Shown: piece after piece, positions 1 through 13,410 of the stretch | Position numbering within the stretch: the stretch's first letter is position 1 | Layout: each line of letters opens with the position of its first letter | From: Phytophthora quininea | Taxonomy: Eukaryota; Oomycota; Peronosporomycetes; Peronosporales; Peronosporaceae | NCBI GenBank assembly: GCA_011947345.1 | Contig: JAAVTG010000666.1 | Coordinates: forward strand, 186,001 to 250,000 | Length of the DNA: 64,000 bases | Direction of reading: 5' to 3' | Notes under the pieces: model-generated | Databases searched by the model: none | The model's input: the letters and a program-made list of their open reading frames with translations, nothing else | What the model was told of the DNA's origin: nothing | Position numbers and translations under genes: made by a program

Positions 1-1810
1 AATGAAAGGAACACACACCCTACAAGGCAACCCAAGGGCTCCAGAGCACTTCTGGCCCGTCGACCCGATCTCGAGTGCCTCGATCGAAGTCGACATCCCC
101 AACCCGGCGCTGCGTGAAGAATTCCCGCGTAACTGCCAAGGTCCTGCGTCTCGCCAAGACGGTTCAAGGTTTTCACCAAAGCACAACTCTCTACCCCGTC
201 ACCGGAGGAGAGCAACCCGCCCACCGACGGGTACACAAGGTGAGAAGCATTCAGCATCCCCACGGATATCGGAGTACCCCTCTGTTAGTCGGCTGTCTGG
301 GCACCTGTGCGCAAACGTTTGGATCGCGTCACGAGATTTCGCTGATCCCGCTCCGCCACAGTATTCGTACAATTCTATAGAAAACGAGCGTTTATGACAC
401 CACAACGGCAGTGATTTCTGACGTGTTTGAGGCATTCAGTATGAAGCAGAGCAACAAGTTCTGACTGGTTTTGAGCACCAGGTTACGCATCACAAAAACT
501 TGAACTATGTATGAGGTCAAAAGAGTGGTAGCATCACCCACTCTATTAACACGAGTTAACGAAGGTCGATAACGTCACTGAAGTCTAGCTTCGCCAGCTC
601 ATTAGCGCTGGCAAGAGCTGAGGGCGGTTTTTCTCACGTATCTCTGCCGTCCACGGAGGATAGCACCCTCCAACTCTCTCCAAACTCTTTTATTAAGTAG
701 TGCACGCGGCTACTAAGCCTGCCCGCGGCCTTGCAAGCATCTGCGCGGGCCTTTGCAGCTTTCTTGTCGCAGGTGATTTTTTCTGCATGTGGCGGTGTAG
801 ATTGGCGCGGCGAGAAAGGGTTTTCCGCACTTCCAGCACGTCCTGGGCTTCCTTTGGCGCGGGTGACCGGGCTTGTCATGAAGGCTCAGGATCATCTCGG
901 TTGGTGCACGAGTGACCGCACCTACTGCACTGCCTATGGGAACCTATCGGAACCACTCACAAGTGTTTCATGGCCTTGGCCATCTCTCTGCTAAAGTAAG
1001 TGCTTTTCCACTTAGACAAGATAATTCCTCCACGAAATCCGAGGATACCTCTTTCCCCGGACAAAATCTCTATATTGGACGAACTGCTTGTCCCGAACGT
1101 GTGTACTTGCCTGGTTGGCTGCTCACGAGAAGATTCTGCTTGTGCTGGGTCACGACGATCGTGTCTTAGGGGGCCACCGGCTTGGCAGCTTAGAGAGGGG
1201 GGTACATCCGTGCTTTGTCCTGTTGACCTTCCGCAGCAAGTACACTGGACTCATTTGCACTGGAGTAGTGTTCTACTGGTGACAGAGTTTGGGCCAGATG
1301 ATGGCGTCTGTTCCTGCTGTAGAAGATTCAACATCGAGTCGACATAGGAGCTGGTTGCAGAGGCAAGATGAAGCACAGTGGAGCGCCAAGGGAGTCGTAG
1401 GAGAGGCGACAGCGTTAGCGTTCGTTTGTTCGTGTGAATACATATCTTGCTTTGCAGTTTGCACGACAAGGCCCAGGTGCATTAATCTTGCCGTGCCCGC
1501 GTTGGGCAGCTTAATCGTTATCACACACAGTAGATACATGTATGTTGTAGCCTTTACCTACAAGCTGGGCTCCAGTGGTGTCATCTGGGCATCATCTTGA
1601 GCGTCCATCGGGTCGTGCAAGACTTAAGGATCTATATTAGCCTGAGCTGGCCGGACCGACTCGTGGCTCACGGTGCAAGGCCGCATGCGGTCAGTCTCAC
1701 GTGTTTGTGTTCGCAGAAAGTTGGCGGCCCGATTCGCCAAGAGGTGTATTAAAAAGTAATGCACAAAAACATTGTTTTTTTTGCCACGTTAATTCACCGG
1801 TTCTGAGAAG
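1..1810. other. No supported gene (flank)
   Basis: Short frames exist on both strands, but none has a recognisable domain, a convincing start or an exon structure. The only oddity is a minus-strand frame at 713-895 that encodes CWKCGKPF and then TATCRKNH, resembling a degenerate zinc-knuckle; it may be a decayed mobile-element fragment. I see no terminal repeats. Confidence 0.4.
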
Positions 1811-3275
<1,465 letters not shown>

Positions 3276-4021
3276 AGTTGGCTCTTGATGCTGCCAAAGA
3301 GTTTGTGGCGGGAAATCGAGTTAACACAAACGGTACACAATTTTTCCGGCAGAGATAAGACAGCGAGGCTTGTCAAGTATCGAGCACTGCGATTGACTTT
3401 GCTGATTCGGTGTGGGTAGCGATGTTTCCTCTGCCAAGAACAGGGGTGCTTGGTCATGTTATTGCTCGAGCTTCAAGCCCAAGACGATGGTGTTGGAGAG
3501 CTCGGCTTGGATGCCATGGATTGCGTGTTTGTGGATCCGAGTCGCTCAACCAGCTCGACGCACTTGACCAGCATTGCTACGCTGCCGCGAGGATAAGACC
3601 ACAGGTTTCACACGCAACGGTAGTGCAGTGAAACTCTCGACAGCGGCAAACGCTCGAGAGCAGTACCACCAAACGTTGCTAGCACGGGGTAACGTCAGCA
3701 AGACAGCCAAGCACGTGTGTCTCGCTAGGAAAGCCACGCCAGCTTAACACTGGCACCGGCACCATTTGCTCGACCTCAAGTGAGTGTGCGCACGAAAAGT
3801 TGCCGTTGCCGTTGGGGGTTTCGCCCGAAAGGTCGCGCGGAAACCGCTTTCTCTGCCCCAGCATACAAACGCCAAGAGCCGCGTCGTTTCGGGTCATTGC
3901 AGAAACGGGCGGCGTCGCATAGTGAAACCCATATGAAAAACGTCGAATCCGCATGGAGTCGCCCCCTTCCGAGCCGCAGTAGCCAAACGCCCTCGCGGAG
4001 CCCAAGCGCCAAGTCCGACCG
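3276..4021. other. Divergent intergenic region
   Basis: About 750 bp lies between the DHFR-TS start (minus) and the MYB start (plus), so it should hold both promoters. I found no gene and no convincing Inr/FPR element. Frames here, including a long minus frame at 3679-4089, read into the MYB exon in antisense and look like shadows. Confidence 0.5.
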
Positions 4022-5753
4022 ATGAACCGCAAGCTGGAGCTCATGGAGCTGGAGGACGCGGGCCTCGACCTCATGCGCAGCCGAGACAACCAGCAGCAGG
4101 AGATGGGCCTCGTCGACGCCCCCGACGTACGTCCATAGCTGCCTCTATCGTCTCGTGAGCATCTTGAGGACTAAAACGCACTTGTGAACTTTGTTTCAAA
4201 CAGCTCAGCTACCTTCGTGCGACAGCTGCAACCCACGGCACCAGTAGCACGACTAGTAGCAAGTACAATAGCCCTGAGGAATCCTTTGGAGAAGACGACG
4301 ACGACAACAGCAAGAACAACGTCAAGCCGGCGCGCCGCAAAACCGACTCGAACAGCAAACGCCCCTGGACCAGGGAGGAGAACGACAAGCTCATGCAGCT
4401 GGTTAAGCAGTACGGCGCCAAACGCTGGTCGCTCATCGCCATGCATCTGCCAGGACGCGTGGGCAAGCAGTGCCGAGAGAGGCGAGGAAAAAGAGATCTT
4501 TTGATTAAATAGTGATGATTGAACTGACAAAAACTTGTGTTACCAGATGGCACAACCACTTGAACCCGTCGGTCCGCAAGGACGCCTGGACGGCCGAAGA
4601 GGACTACGTCATCTTCGAGTGCCACAAGAACGTCGGCAACCAGTGGGCCGAGATCTCCAAGATGCTCCCTGGCAGAACTGACAATGCCATCAAGAACCGC
4701 TACTACTCGACCATGCGTCGCATGCAGCGTCAATCCATCCGCAAGAAAGGGGTCATGAGAGAGGGCAAGAGCATCCGAGTAGCGTCCATCAACTCCTCCC
4801 CAGTAGTGAACGCCCAAGTGGGGCCTGCCCCCATGCAGCGCCCCATGCCAGGCATGCATCTGTCACCACAGCAGCTTCCCCAGCAACAACGACCGGTGAG
4901 TTTTCAATCGGCCTTTCACAAGCTTTTAGCGAAGCGCCCGGGAACGCATCACGCGTGAGTTTCCGTCCCATTTCTTTTAAATCTTCTTTTGAAACTTACA
5001 ACTATGATGTGATGTCTACTGCAGGACGGCAACTCGATGGTTGATTTCGATCGCCCTGGCATGATGGCGACGTCTCTCCGGCAGCCAGCCATGGTCTACC
5101 CCGTATCTGGGGGCTTTTCTGCTGGTCTGAACCAGGACTACAACCGCCCAATGTCTGCGACGTCGTCGCCATCCTCGATGTCTGCAGCTGGAGATTTGGG
5201 CGCAACCAACCAGAATGATGAGTTCGACTACGTTCCCATGCAAGCTATTCCAAACCGCCTTCGAGGATCAAACTCGTGTCCTCCGTCTGTGGTGGGCACT
5301 CCGCCGCCTTCGACGTCGATGGGAATGATGAACTCTCCCTACAGCTCGCCAGCGTCGCACATGCAGCAGCAACCGCCGCAAGCTGGCAACTTCATGATGT
5401 CTGGCAACCCGTACAACAATAGCAACCGTGGCGGAATGTACCCGACGCCTTCTGCCCCTGCACCCAACCAGCAGTACCGCTCAAACGATGCACTGCCAGT
5501 AAACCTGCCGCACAAGCGTATTCTCGACGAAATCCAAGGATCGCAGCGTGACTTGTGGAAGAACGATAGCCCCGTGTCAGTGACTGCACCGATTTTTCGA
5601 GGTATGCAAGCGCCGCAGCACCTTCAGCAGGGACACGGCGAGCCTTTGGGCATGCAGTCCAAGCCAGTATCTGTTCCTCTCTATAGACAAGCACCGAGCA
5701 TGGGGCACTTCAACAGCATGGAGCAGGTATGGACGGACGATGCCTATCTGTGA
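4022..5753 (+). CDS. R2R3-MYB transcription factor
   Basis: A nuclear DNA-binding regulator with two consecutive MYB repeats. Exons are 4022-4126, 4204-4481, 4547-4895 and 5025 onward. R2 reads [20 protein letters not shown] through [20 protein letters not shown]3 has [13 protein letters not shown] through [20 protein letters not shown]. The spaced Trp residues of both helix-turn-helix repeats are present. The rest is Gln/Met/Ser/Pro-rich, as in activation regions. Intron 2 (4482-4546) begins GC, not GT, and splits the Arg codon of RWHNHL, so it is a GC-AG intron inside the DNA-binding domain. The last exon runs to a TGA at 5751-5753, but a possible donor at 5730 and acceptor before 5982 would join this gene to the following one. 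Confidence 0.85.
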
Positions 5754-5992
5754 ACTTGCGTGCTTGAAGGCGGGAAGACCCTCCCGCGCATGGTTTCCTC
5801 CTAGACTCATGGTGTATTTTCTAAAGTTATTATGGCAGAACAGAACATATAAAATTGAAGCCGATGGCAGCGTCTTTCATGAATTCTTGTGTGTTGTCCT
5901 TCTTCTACTCACTGTCCTTAGGAGGCGAACTATTTGCAGTTGTGCTCAAGTTTTATATTTACTGACGATCTCGCTGCCAGGGCCACAGTTCC
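5754..5992. other. Short AT-rich spacer or intron
   Basis: AT-rich sequence ending in a branch-point-like TTTACTGAC and a CTGCCAG acceptor just before 5982. It is either the intergenic region between the MYB and cyclic-nucleotide-binding genes or an intron joining them. Confidence 0.35.
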
Positions 5993-8043
5993 ATGAACAA
6001 CGACAGAGTAGGTTGTGATGGCTTGGACTTTATACCACGATTCCTAATTGCTTTGGTAAAGCGAATGGCAATGCAGCACGGCGTGACGCATTGGACGCTG
6101 GCTTTGAAGGGCACTGAGCATGCCACCACCAAACTAGGGGCACGTTTCCACCTGCGGACGCTTTTTCTTCGGCAGCTTGACTTTTCGATGGATGAACTCG
6201 ATTTCATCGTCACGTATCTGGAGAACGAGACGACGGTCGCAGAGCAACCGTGGTGGCGCGGGCTTTCACGCGAAGAACGGTAGGTCCAAATCAAAAAATA
6301 TTCTTGGCCGCATTAAACTGATACGATCGACGGTCTCACAGCCTGGAAACAGCGAGACACATGAAGATGCAGCACCTGCATCGCAACGAGGAACACGTGC
6401 TTTGGCTGACGTCGATGGAAACTCCCAAATCCTGCATTCTCCTGTATGGCAACGCGGAAGCCAGGCCTTTCAATGTGGCAACGACGCCACTGCTGAAATT
6501 CACCGAGGGCTCTGTTGTTGGAAATCTCGGGGCACCCCGCACACATCAGTACTGCAAGGCAATGCCTCCGATCCCAAAGAATTGTCCAGTGCTCCAGTAT
6601 CAGGGGTCTCCGAGAGCAAGTGGCGACGCATCAAGCGCGAGAACTCGCTTCGAAAGGGGATTCATCTGTACAACAAAGTGGTGGTCTCTGGTCCGGCCGA
6701 TTTCATTATTCTCACAGCGATCGATGTGCGTGAGACTGTATCGGTCGCTTCGGATCGACTTCACTGGGCCAAGCTCTTTGGTCTCGAGCGGTTCGTGGGG
6801 TGTCTGCGGCAAGCTGTTTTCGAGCCAGGCACAATCATCGCCCGTGAGGGCCAACAGCTTGGATTCCTTTATCTCATCGTAGAAGGCGACTGTCGAGCCT
6901 CGGTCGCTCGTGACGACAGTGGTGGCCCCAATAATCCTCAACGTGCCTCTGCCATGAAGTTGTTGCCGACGACTGCGGAGACAAAGCTGCGTCACACGCG
7001 CAAGTTCCGATGGAGTGATGAATCTCAGTTGTCAGTGGCCTCACTTGGGCCTAAATCCACCGTGGGGGATATTTCACTTGTGCTTGGACAAGCAGAACCC
7101 ACCACAGTTCGTGCCATCACTACAGTAAATGCTCTTTCACTCGCTCAAGAAGATTTTTGCGAGAAACCAGCGACCGACGTGATCCTGTGATAGCCGCCTG
7201 TATCGAGAGTAAGGAGTTTGCCAGCAATATGAATCCGGTATGCTAACGCTTATTAATGTGCGATCCGCAGGGCTTCAAAGCACAGCCTACGACACCCTCC
7301 GCTTCGTATTGGAGCGCGTCGAAATCGAAGCAAACCACGAACATTGCGACCAGCGTCTCAAGATCGATCTTCTGCGCGAGACGTTGCGCCAGAAGCCACC
7401 AGGTGCCAGTCAAACGTTGCTTTGGAAGTTGATTGCGATTCCTGACTAATACGGCCCATCGTGCAGTGATAAAAGCTGGACACAAACGACCAGCTCCACA
7501 AATTGAGCAGCCTGTCCACAAAGCAGGATCTGCTCCAACGATGCTGTTGTCCTCCAGCACTATGACGTTGCCCTCTGTCGTATTGCAACACGCTGCAGCC
7601 ACCACACTGAACCGAGGAAAGCAGGAGCAAAACCAATTCGACAGTGCTCTCTCTGGTGCGGATATCGGTCGCGATCTCCCAACACGGATGACGCGCCAAC
7701 AGCGGAAGGCAGCACGAGCATTCGCAAATTTGCACTGTCCTCTGGCGGGACAATCTCTCGGCGACTTCGTGCAGCTCTCCACCAAAGCTATCATTGAACC
7801 TCACACCGAGTCACCTACGACAGCGAAAAGTGTATCATCAACTGAAGATCTGCTCTTCTTGTTCCCAACGATAACGAAGCGGAGGCAGCTTCACGGAAAG
7901 TAAGTTGTTCCGCACGCTCTTGAAGTTCGTCGTCACTAACAGACAGGTTGGACTGGCATGACAGGACGCTCCCGTTGCTTCCCCATTATCGCGGCTACGA
8001 AGCTCCAGCCGAACAGGATGCTGGCCCAAAGCTACTACTGTAA
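5993..8043 (+). CDS. Cyclic nucleotide-binding domain protein
   Basis: Multi-exon protein with CNBD-type beta-barrels; no kinase or channel segment is visible. Starting at ATG 5993, exon 1 ends near 6280 (CG|GTAGGT) and resumes at about 6342. A first barrel half reads CILLYGNAEARP and LLKFTEGSVVGN. After a frame change near 6545-6600 (probably a small intron) the best barrel reads EPGTIIAREGQQLGFLYLIV, then VASLGPKSTVGDISLVLG and EPTTVRAIT. The cyclic-nucleotide cassette is imperfect: the usual FGE-L/I-AL...PRxA is VGDISL...PTTVRA, so ligand binding is uncertain. Further introns end before 7271, near 7470 (branch-like GACTAAT) and at 7901-7948 (GTAAGT...CACTAAC...CAG); the protein ends LPLLPHYRGYEAPAEQDAG plus PKLLL. 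The start is uncertain because an upstream acceptor could link it to the MYB gene. Confidence 0.65.
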
Positions 8044-8139
8044 GGCAAACACGACACAAAGTGTACTGGTCAAGCATGTGCATTTAGCATATCAATCTTC
8101 GCAGCGGTGCGCAGCCTCGCTCGATTCAGAGCGACAAAC

Positions 8140-11100
8140 TCAGTTCCTCTCCTCTTCCGTTTTCACCGTTGTTGAAGCAAGGCCCGTTTCAGTAGAGCTG
8201 GCAGAGGGACCAGCACGAGCACTGCCATCTTGCGATCGTTCCGTCTTCACTGTGTCTGTGGTTTGCGGACTCTTGGACTGAGTAGGCGCAGCCGCCTTCT
8301 CCAAACCAGTCTCCTTGGTTCCCTTGTCCACCGTCTTGGCCTTTGAACTGTCTTTCGCGCTCACTAATGCAGAAGCAGCAGCTAGAGCAGACGCTCCCGT
8401 CATCGGGACATCCCTTTGTGCTGCTGTGTGCTGACTACTGCCGTCATAACTTTCTCCTTCCCCAGCCTCCTCGCTGTTCTCGTCAGTCTTCACCTTCTTC
8501 TTCGCCATTGCATCCACTGCTGCAATCAAGGAGCTTGGCGATGTCGAAGATGCAGCGGTGTTATCCTCCGACGAACCGCGAGCGCGTTTCTTCAGCAATG
8601 TTGCTGATTCTAAAGCTTTTGTACTTTTGGTCGCATCTGTCTCGTCGGAAGAAGCGCCAGGACTATCGTCAACAGCGCTGCCCTGCTCTTCAGCAGAAGC
8701 CGACGACAGACCAGTCGAGTCGTTCTTGGCGTCTTCGTCTTCCTTCGATTCTTCCATAGGTTCGTCGTCGTCGTGTAAGGGCGTCTCCCCAACAGGCGAT
8801 CCATACAAAGGTGTCGCCGACGGCGTGTCCACAGGAGTGGCACTGGGGGATTCATCGTCGTCATCGTCGTCATCTACTTCATCGTCCATGGAGCCCAAGT
8901 ACTCAATGCCTAACTGCGGCTCGATAAGCCACTTGCTAGGCTCTAGGGCTTTCACACGTGGAGATGGCGCCCAAATCTTAAATGGTTCCGACCCAGCGGA
9001 GGGCGTAGTGCCACCGCGAGCTTCAAGTGGAGTCTTCCGAAGCACGCCCGGGTTGAACTCGATACGGAACGCACCCTGTCCCTCAAAGATGGTCTTGGCC
9101 TTGTTAAGATACGCGGCGGCCTTAGCTTCAGCACCCGCGGGGTCTTTGGACGGCTTAGGCTCGTCCTGCTGCTCGCCAAACGCCTTCATCAGTTCTTGGC
9201 ACGTGTCATCATTCGCCAGGTGTTGCATCTGCTTCAGCATCAACGTCACGACCTTGTCCATCGTGAACAAGAAGTATGACGTAGAGCCCATTAGACTACG
9301 GCAGCAGTCCTCATACTTCGAGTTGTCCACTGACCCATCAATCAGCGAATACAATTTCGAGAGGAAAGCCTGGTAGTCGCCGGTCTTTTCCTTGGTCGAG
9401 GCTGCTAGGGAATGGTGGGCGTGGGCTAGTGCACGAGCTGCCGGATTGATAGTGCGCCGGTTACGGTTACGCTTTGCCTTCTCGCACAGAATATACGCGC
9501 GTTCCAGGCGGTTGTGCAGCATTTGGTACAGGCGCAGGAACCCATAGGCGTGCTGGTTGCCATAGTAAACCGACTTGTAATCCTCTAGCGTTTTGGTCGC
9601 ATCCTTCACGTTGTCATGCACAGGCAGACCAGGTGGGAAGTCTGCAGACTCTTGAATCGTGATGGCACTAGGCTGAAGGAATGCCTGGCAACCAACACCG
9701 GCCAGATTGACTGTGAGGTAGCCCTTTTCCTTGTTGAACTGTTGGACGGTGCCTTCGCCGAATTCCGTGCTGACTTCGGTCCCAATAGGAAGAGTTTTAG
9801 CTTTATCCAGTGTCAACGTGGTGCGTTGTGGCTTACGGACCAGCCACTCCTCCTCCAGATGGAAGAACGGGAAGAAGAATCCTTGCCAGACCTTTGAGAT
9901 CTTCTCCTTGTCAGCCACGCTCAGGTTCTTTTCTGCTGCGTACGATAGCAGGCCGAATGCTTCCTTGTGGATCTGAACTGAAGCAAACTTGTGCAAAAGT
10001 GCGGCTTCCACTTCGCATCAGACACAGGCTGCGATGTCGTTACCGCCAGCTTAGAGTCAGCTGGAGTCTTCGCTGCGTCGGCAGTTTTCTTAAGAAGTGC
10101 ATTCGCAATATCCGACGCCTGAGGAGGGGCCTTTGAACTAACAACAGCCGTGGCCGATACAGTAGACGGAGATGCGCTGGCGTCCGCCTTATTCTCTTCA
10201 GCACGCTTTTCATCGGCCTCCAGCTTCTTCTTAGCTTCTTGCATCATCATCTTCATACTCGTCTGTTTCTTGTCCTTCTGTTTGAAGTAGAAGCTCGAGT
10301 GATCCAGTGATTTGTGGTAGTTTTTCTCGTTCACTTCCTTCCATTGGCGATTTAAGTCTTCGCGAGCGCGGCGCCACTCTTCATCCTTTTGCTTTAGGCG
10401 CTTGAGGATTACCGGAATTGCACCGGCTGGGTATTTGCGCAGTAAATCAAGAATTTGGGTGCCCGAGTCGCCGTAGATGCGTGTGATCGCGTTCAAATGC
10501 GTAACGCGGAAAGTGCCCTTGTCCACCACGTAACTCCACAACTTATCGTCCTCGCCCTCCTTGTTCTTGAGCACTTCGATCTCGTGTGCCAGCGGCTCCA
10601 AAATACTGATCGTAGATGCATTGGCCTCGATCACCATATCAATTTCGAAGCGCTCATCTTCGCATTTGAACAGCGCCTCCTCGTATTGGTTCTTGCGCAT
10701 GCTCTTAAAGGAGTAGTCCTCACTTCCTGTTGGCACAGACACCCAAGAATCATTGCACACGCTCTTTTCCAGCGCTGATCGAGAAGAGCACGGCGGGATG
10801 GGGTAACTCGCAGGCAGTCCGCGGTATGACGGGGTGGCGCGGCGACACTGCGACAAGTCAGTCTCGGCCAGCGGGATAAACGGCCAGATCTCCTTTGGTG
10901 TCTTGTGCACGCCGTGCGAACACAGCAAGTGGTCAAATTCGTCCACCAGCTCTGTGTGGCGACCGAACAGATTCCTGATGAGCGACAGCATCTCGTTGCG
11001 ATCCAACACCTCCTGGCTGTACAGCTCCAGGCACTTCAAGAACTCGCGCCAGTTATCGCGAGAAGGCAGGATCTTCTTAATCTTCTCGAAAATACCCCAC

Positions 11101-12944
11101 TCTTCCTTGTCCAAAAGCACGTCTGAAATCGCCAAGTATGCGCGTCGCTCTCGACCATCGTACGGGCGACGTTTTGCACGCTTGTGGTTGAACTGGGCCC
11201 GGTTGCGTTCGCGTTCACGCTCCTTTTCGCGTCGCTCGAGTGCTTTTCCACTCAGACGGCGATCATCTTTGTACATCATGCCGCCATCCTTGCTCCTTCC
11301 GTATTTCAGGTAAGCATCATCATCCTCCCCAAAAGGCCTCGGCCTTTGCCCGGCGGCGAATCGCCCATGGAGCGACCATCATCTCGCCGACCCTGATAGC
11401 CCTGCGACGCGTATCTGTTCTTCTGTGCCATTTGGTCTTTACGCTGTTGGGCCTTCTCCGCAGCACGATTTAGACGCTCCTTGGCTTGCTCCTGAACAGC
11501 ATCCGGAAGGAAAAACGTGAACTCACGAAGAAGATCGGGGTGATCACGGAACAGGTGCGACACTTGGTCCAGGACTTGGCGAATAGAGCGCTGCTCCTTC
11601 TGGTACGTGTGCAAGATGGCCAAGAACTCCTTGTACGTTTCAGGCTCGTCGGCAAACCGCTGCTTGATGGTAGTCACGTAATGAATAGCATGATCGAACT
11701 CAACTGGGTTCGTCGAGCTACGCGATGCAGCATTGCCACCACTGGGTGTGGATGACTGCTGCTTCTTGGGCTTCCCACCAGTCTTCATTTGACCAGGCCC
11801 AAGTTGCTGCCGTGACCCTGGAGTTTGTTGCTTGTGGTGCTGTGTCAGATCCGGCGGCGAATACGGCGGTGGTGGGATCGACACAGGGGGACGGTGGCCC
11901 ATATTAGCATTTGACGACTGCTGCTGGCCAGAGTACATCGGTGGCACATTGCCACCACCACCACCACGTCCAGGAATCTGCGAGGGGATCACCTCAATTG
12001 ACGTGTCCGGACGGATGCGATATCCAGGTGGTAGGAACGTGTTAAAGCCCAAAATCAGGTTCGGGTATCCTCGAAACAAAGTTGACACGCGGAGGATCAC
12101 ACCTGGCGTGTCGATGGCTTGGGCCTTGAAGTCCTTCATGACATCCAGAAACTGGTTGTAAATATCCGGCTGGTCTCCAAATTGTTGCTTCACTTGGTCC
12201 AGATACAGCAGCGCGTCTTCCACTCTCAACTCACGGTGTCGTGGAGGGGGCCGGCCATCTGCTGCTGGTAGTAGTCATCCCCTCCGTCATTGGGCAGGAT
12301 TCGACCGTCCAGACCGTACTGCTGCTGCATGGGCACTTGCTGTTGCTGCGGCGCCTGCTGCTGCTGTGCTTCCTGCGGCCGTCGAGGGGCGACTGGGTTC
12401 GCACATTGTACGACTGCTGCGGCTTCAGTGGACCGGAGGACGGCGCCATGGTCTGCTGCGGGTTGCCCATGCTCTGGCTCATAGTGGGGGCTGCATGCGT
12501 ACGGGGTGGCTCATCATGCCTCCCGCGGCGGACGTGGCCCCTCCCTGCGATACAGTCTTTCCCAACACTGAAGGCGGGCCCTGGGAGCCCTGGGAGTTGC
12601 CCAAGTTGCCTCTGGGTGGGTGCAGGATGGAGCCCGAGAGCGGGTGCGGCGAGCGCGACGTGTTGGGCGCCCCGCCGCCCAGCGAGCCGCCAAGAGGCGG
12701 GGGAGGCAGCGGGGAGGCCCCGGGTGCATGATAGAGTGCTGTTGCTGCTGCTGCTGGCCGCCGTGCAGAGGGTGCAGGTGGCCGCTGTGCGTGAGCTGCG
12801 CCAGCGACGGCTGCGGGTGGAAGCCGTGCTGCTGCTGCTGTTGCTGGGAGGGCGGCCCGCCCTTGCCGCCCAGCGCCGACGACGCCGAGCTCAGCGACGG
12901 GGTCCGTGGCGGTCTCCCGACGAGCCCGGATACGACGGATTCAT
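8140..12944 (-). CDS. SIN3: SIN3 transcriptional corepressor
   Basis: Scaffold of the nuclear Sin3-histone deacetylase complex, about 1,600 residues, apparently one exon. From ATG 12944 (MNPSYPGSSG) a Gln/Pro-rich N-terminus leads to PAH1 (LRVEDALLYLDQVKQQFGDQ, FNTFLPPGYRI), PAH2 (FDHAIHYVTTIKQRF), a PAH3-like region (AYLAISDVLLDKEEWGIFEK), then the HDAC-interacting domain (LPASYPIPPCSSRS, NDSWVSVPTGSEDYSFK, YEEALFKCEDERFEIDM) and the Sin3 C-terminal domain, ending in an acidic, low-complexity tail. Within the C-terminal part is an unusual FGxGxV module (VSTEFGEGTVQQF...GYLTVNL). Seven one-base losses break the frame, near 12900, 12720, 12488, 12379, 12236, 11336 and 10008; each sits in a C or G run and restoring one base gives continuous conserved sequence, so I treat it as one intact gene. 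Confidence 0.92.
12736..12846. repeat. CAG/CTG-rich microsatellites in SIN3
   Basis: Two short trinucleotide runs (about 12736-12760 and 12828-12846) encode poly-Gln tracts in the SIN3 N-terminus. Such runs are length-variable and prone to sequencing error. Confidence 0.6.
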
Positions 12945-13083
12945 GGCGACGCACTCCGCGCTTGTTGGTCTCGGCCGCTTCTTTCGAATGTGGTGTACAG
13001 GCTACACGAGCCGAAAATGTAGCCATTTTCGAAAAGTCCATTATGAACACAATTTATTTATTATTTATCCGAGAAAGACATAC

Positions 13084-13410
13084 TCACGCGCGACTTGCTG
13101 CAGCCGCCTGCACTGCTTCCTTGTTGTGCATCGCGGTCTTGACGCCCTTATCGCATCCGGTCACGCGGAAGACGCGCCTCCCTCCGTGCGTGTAGCATCG
13201 CCCGCCCTTGCTAGCCATCTTCGTGCAGCCCGGAGCCTTGCAGCGGGAGCCGCCGCCCGCGGTCTGAGATTGCTGGAGGCAGTTCTCCACTGAGCAACTG
13301 TTTTCCCGTTCTTGCGCTTCTTCGCTACTGACGGAGGCGCAGGTTGTGGTGGAGGAGGCGAGATTGGCACAGGTTGAGGTGTGTGTGGGGGGGGGCGTCT
13401 CCGTTTGCAT
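13084..13410 (-). CDS. WRKY19-like Cys/His finger protein (truncated?)
   Basis: Begins MQTETPPPTHTS and holds a finger typical of the large oomycete WRKY19-like family: CKAPGCTKMASKGGRCYTHGG, i.e. C-x4-C-x8-C-x2-H-GG. A partial finger precedes it (CSVENC) and a damaged one follows (RRVFRVTGCDKGVKTAMH), in which the first Cys is Phe and the closing C-x2-HGG is missing. The frame stops at 13084, but the last codons overlap a strong donor (GTGAGTA at 13087-13081) with an acceptor before 13001. Splicing there would give a short tail ending in a TGA that overlaps the SIN3 ATG, or, allowing for a one-base error, could join this finger to SIN3. Function is unknown; members of the family are presumed to bind nucleic acid or protein. 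Confidence 0.55.
   Translation of the reverse strand: MQTETPPPTHTSTCANLASSTTTCASVSSEEAQERENSCSVENCLQQSQTAGGGSRCKAPGCTKMASKGGRCYTHGGRRVFRVTGCDKGVKTAMHNKEAVQAAAASRA

Noticed and set aside
713..895. Zinc-knuckle transposon gene
   Set aside because: Only a 60-residue frame with a few Cys/His; no polymerase, integrase or terminal repeats, so not called as a mobile element.
3679..4089. 137-codon minus frame
   Set aside because: It overlaps MYB exon 1 in antisense, has no domain and no codon-level sign of selection.
8140..12944. SIN3 as a decayed pseudogene
   Set aside because: All breaks are single-base losses in runs, no in-frame stops or missing domains occur, and the same pattern is in unrelated essential genes nearby.
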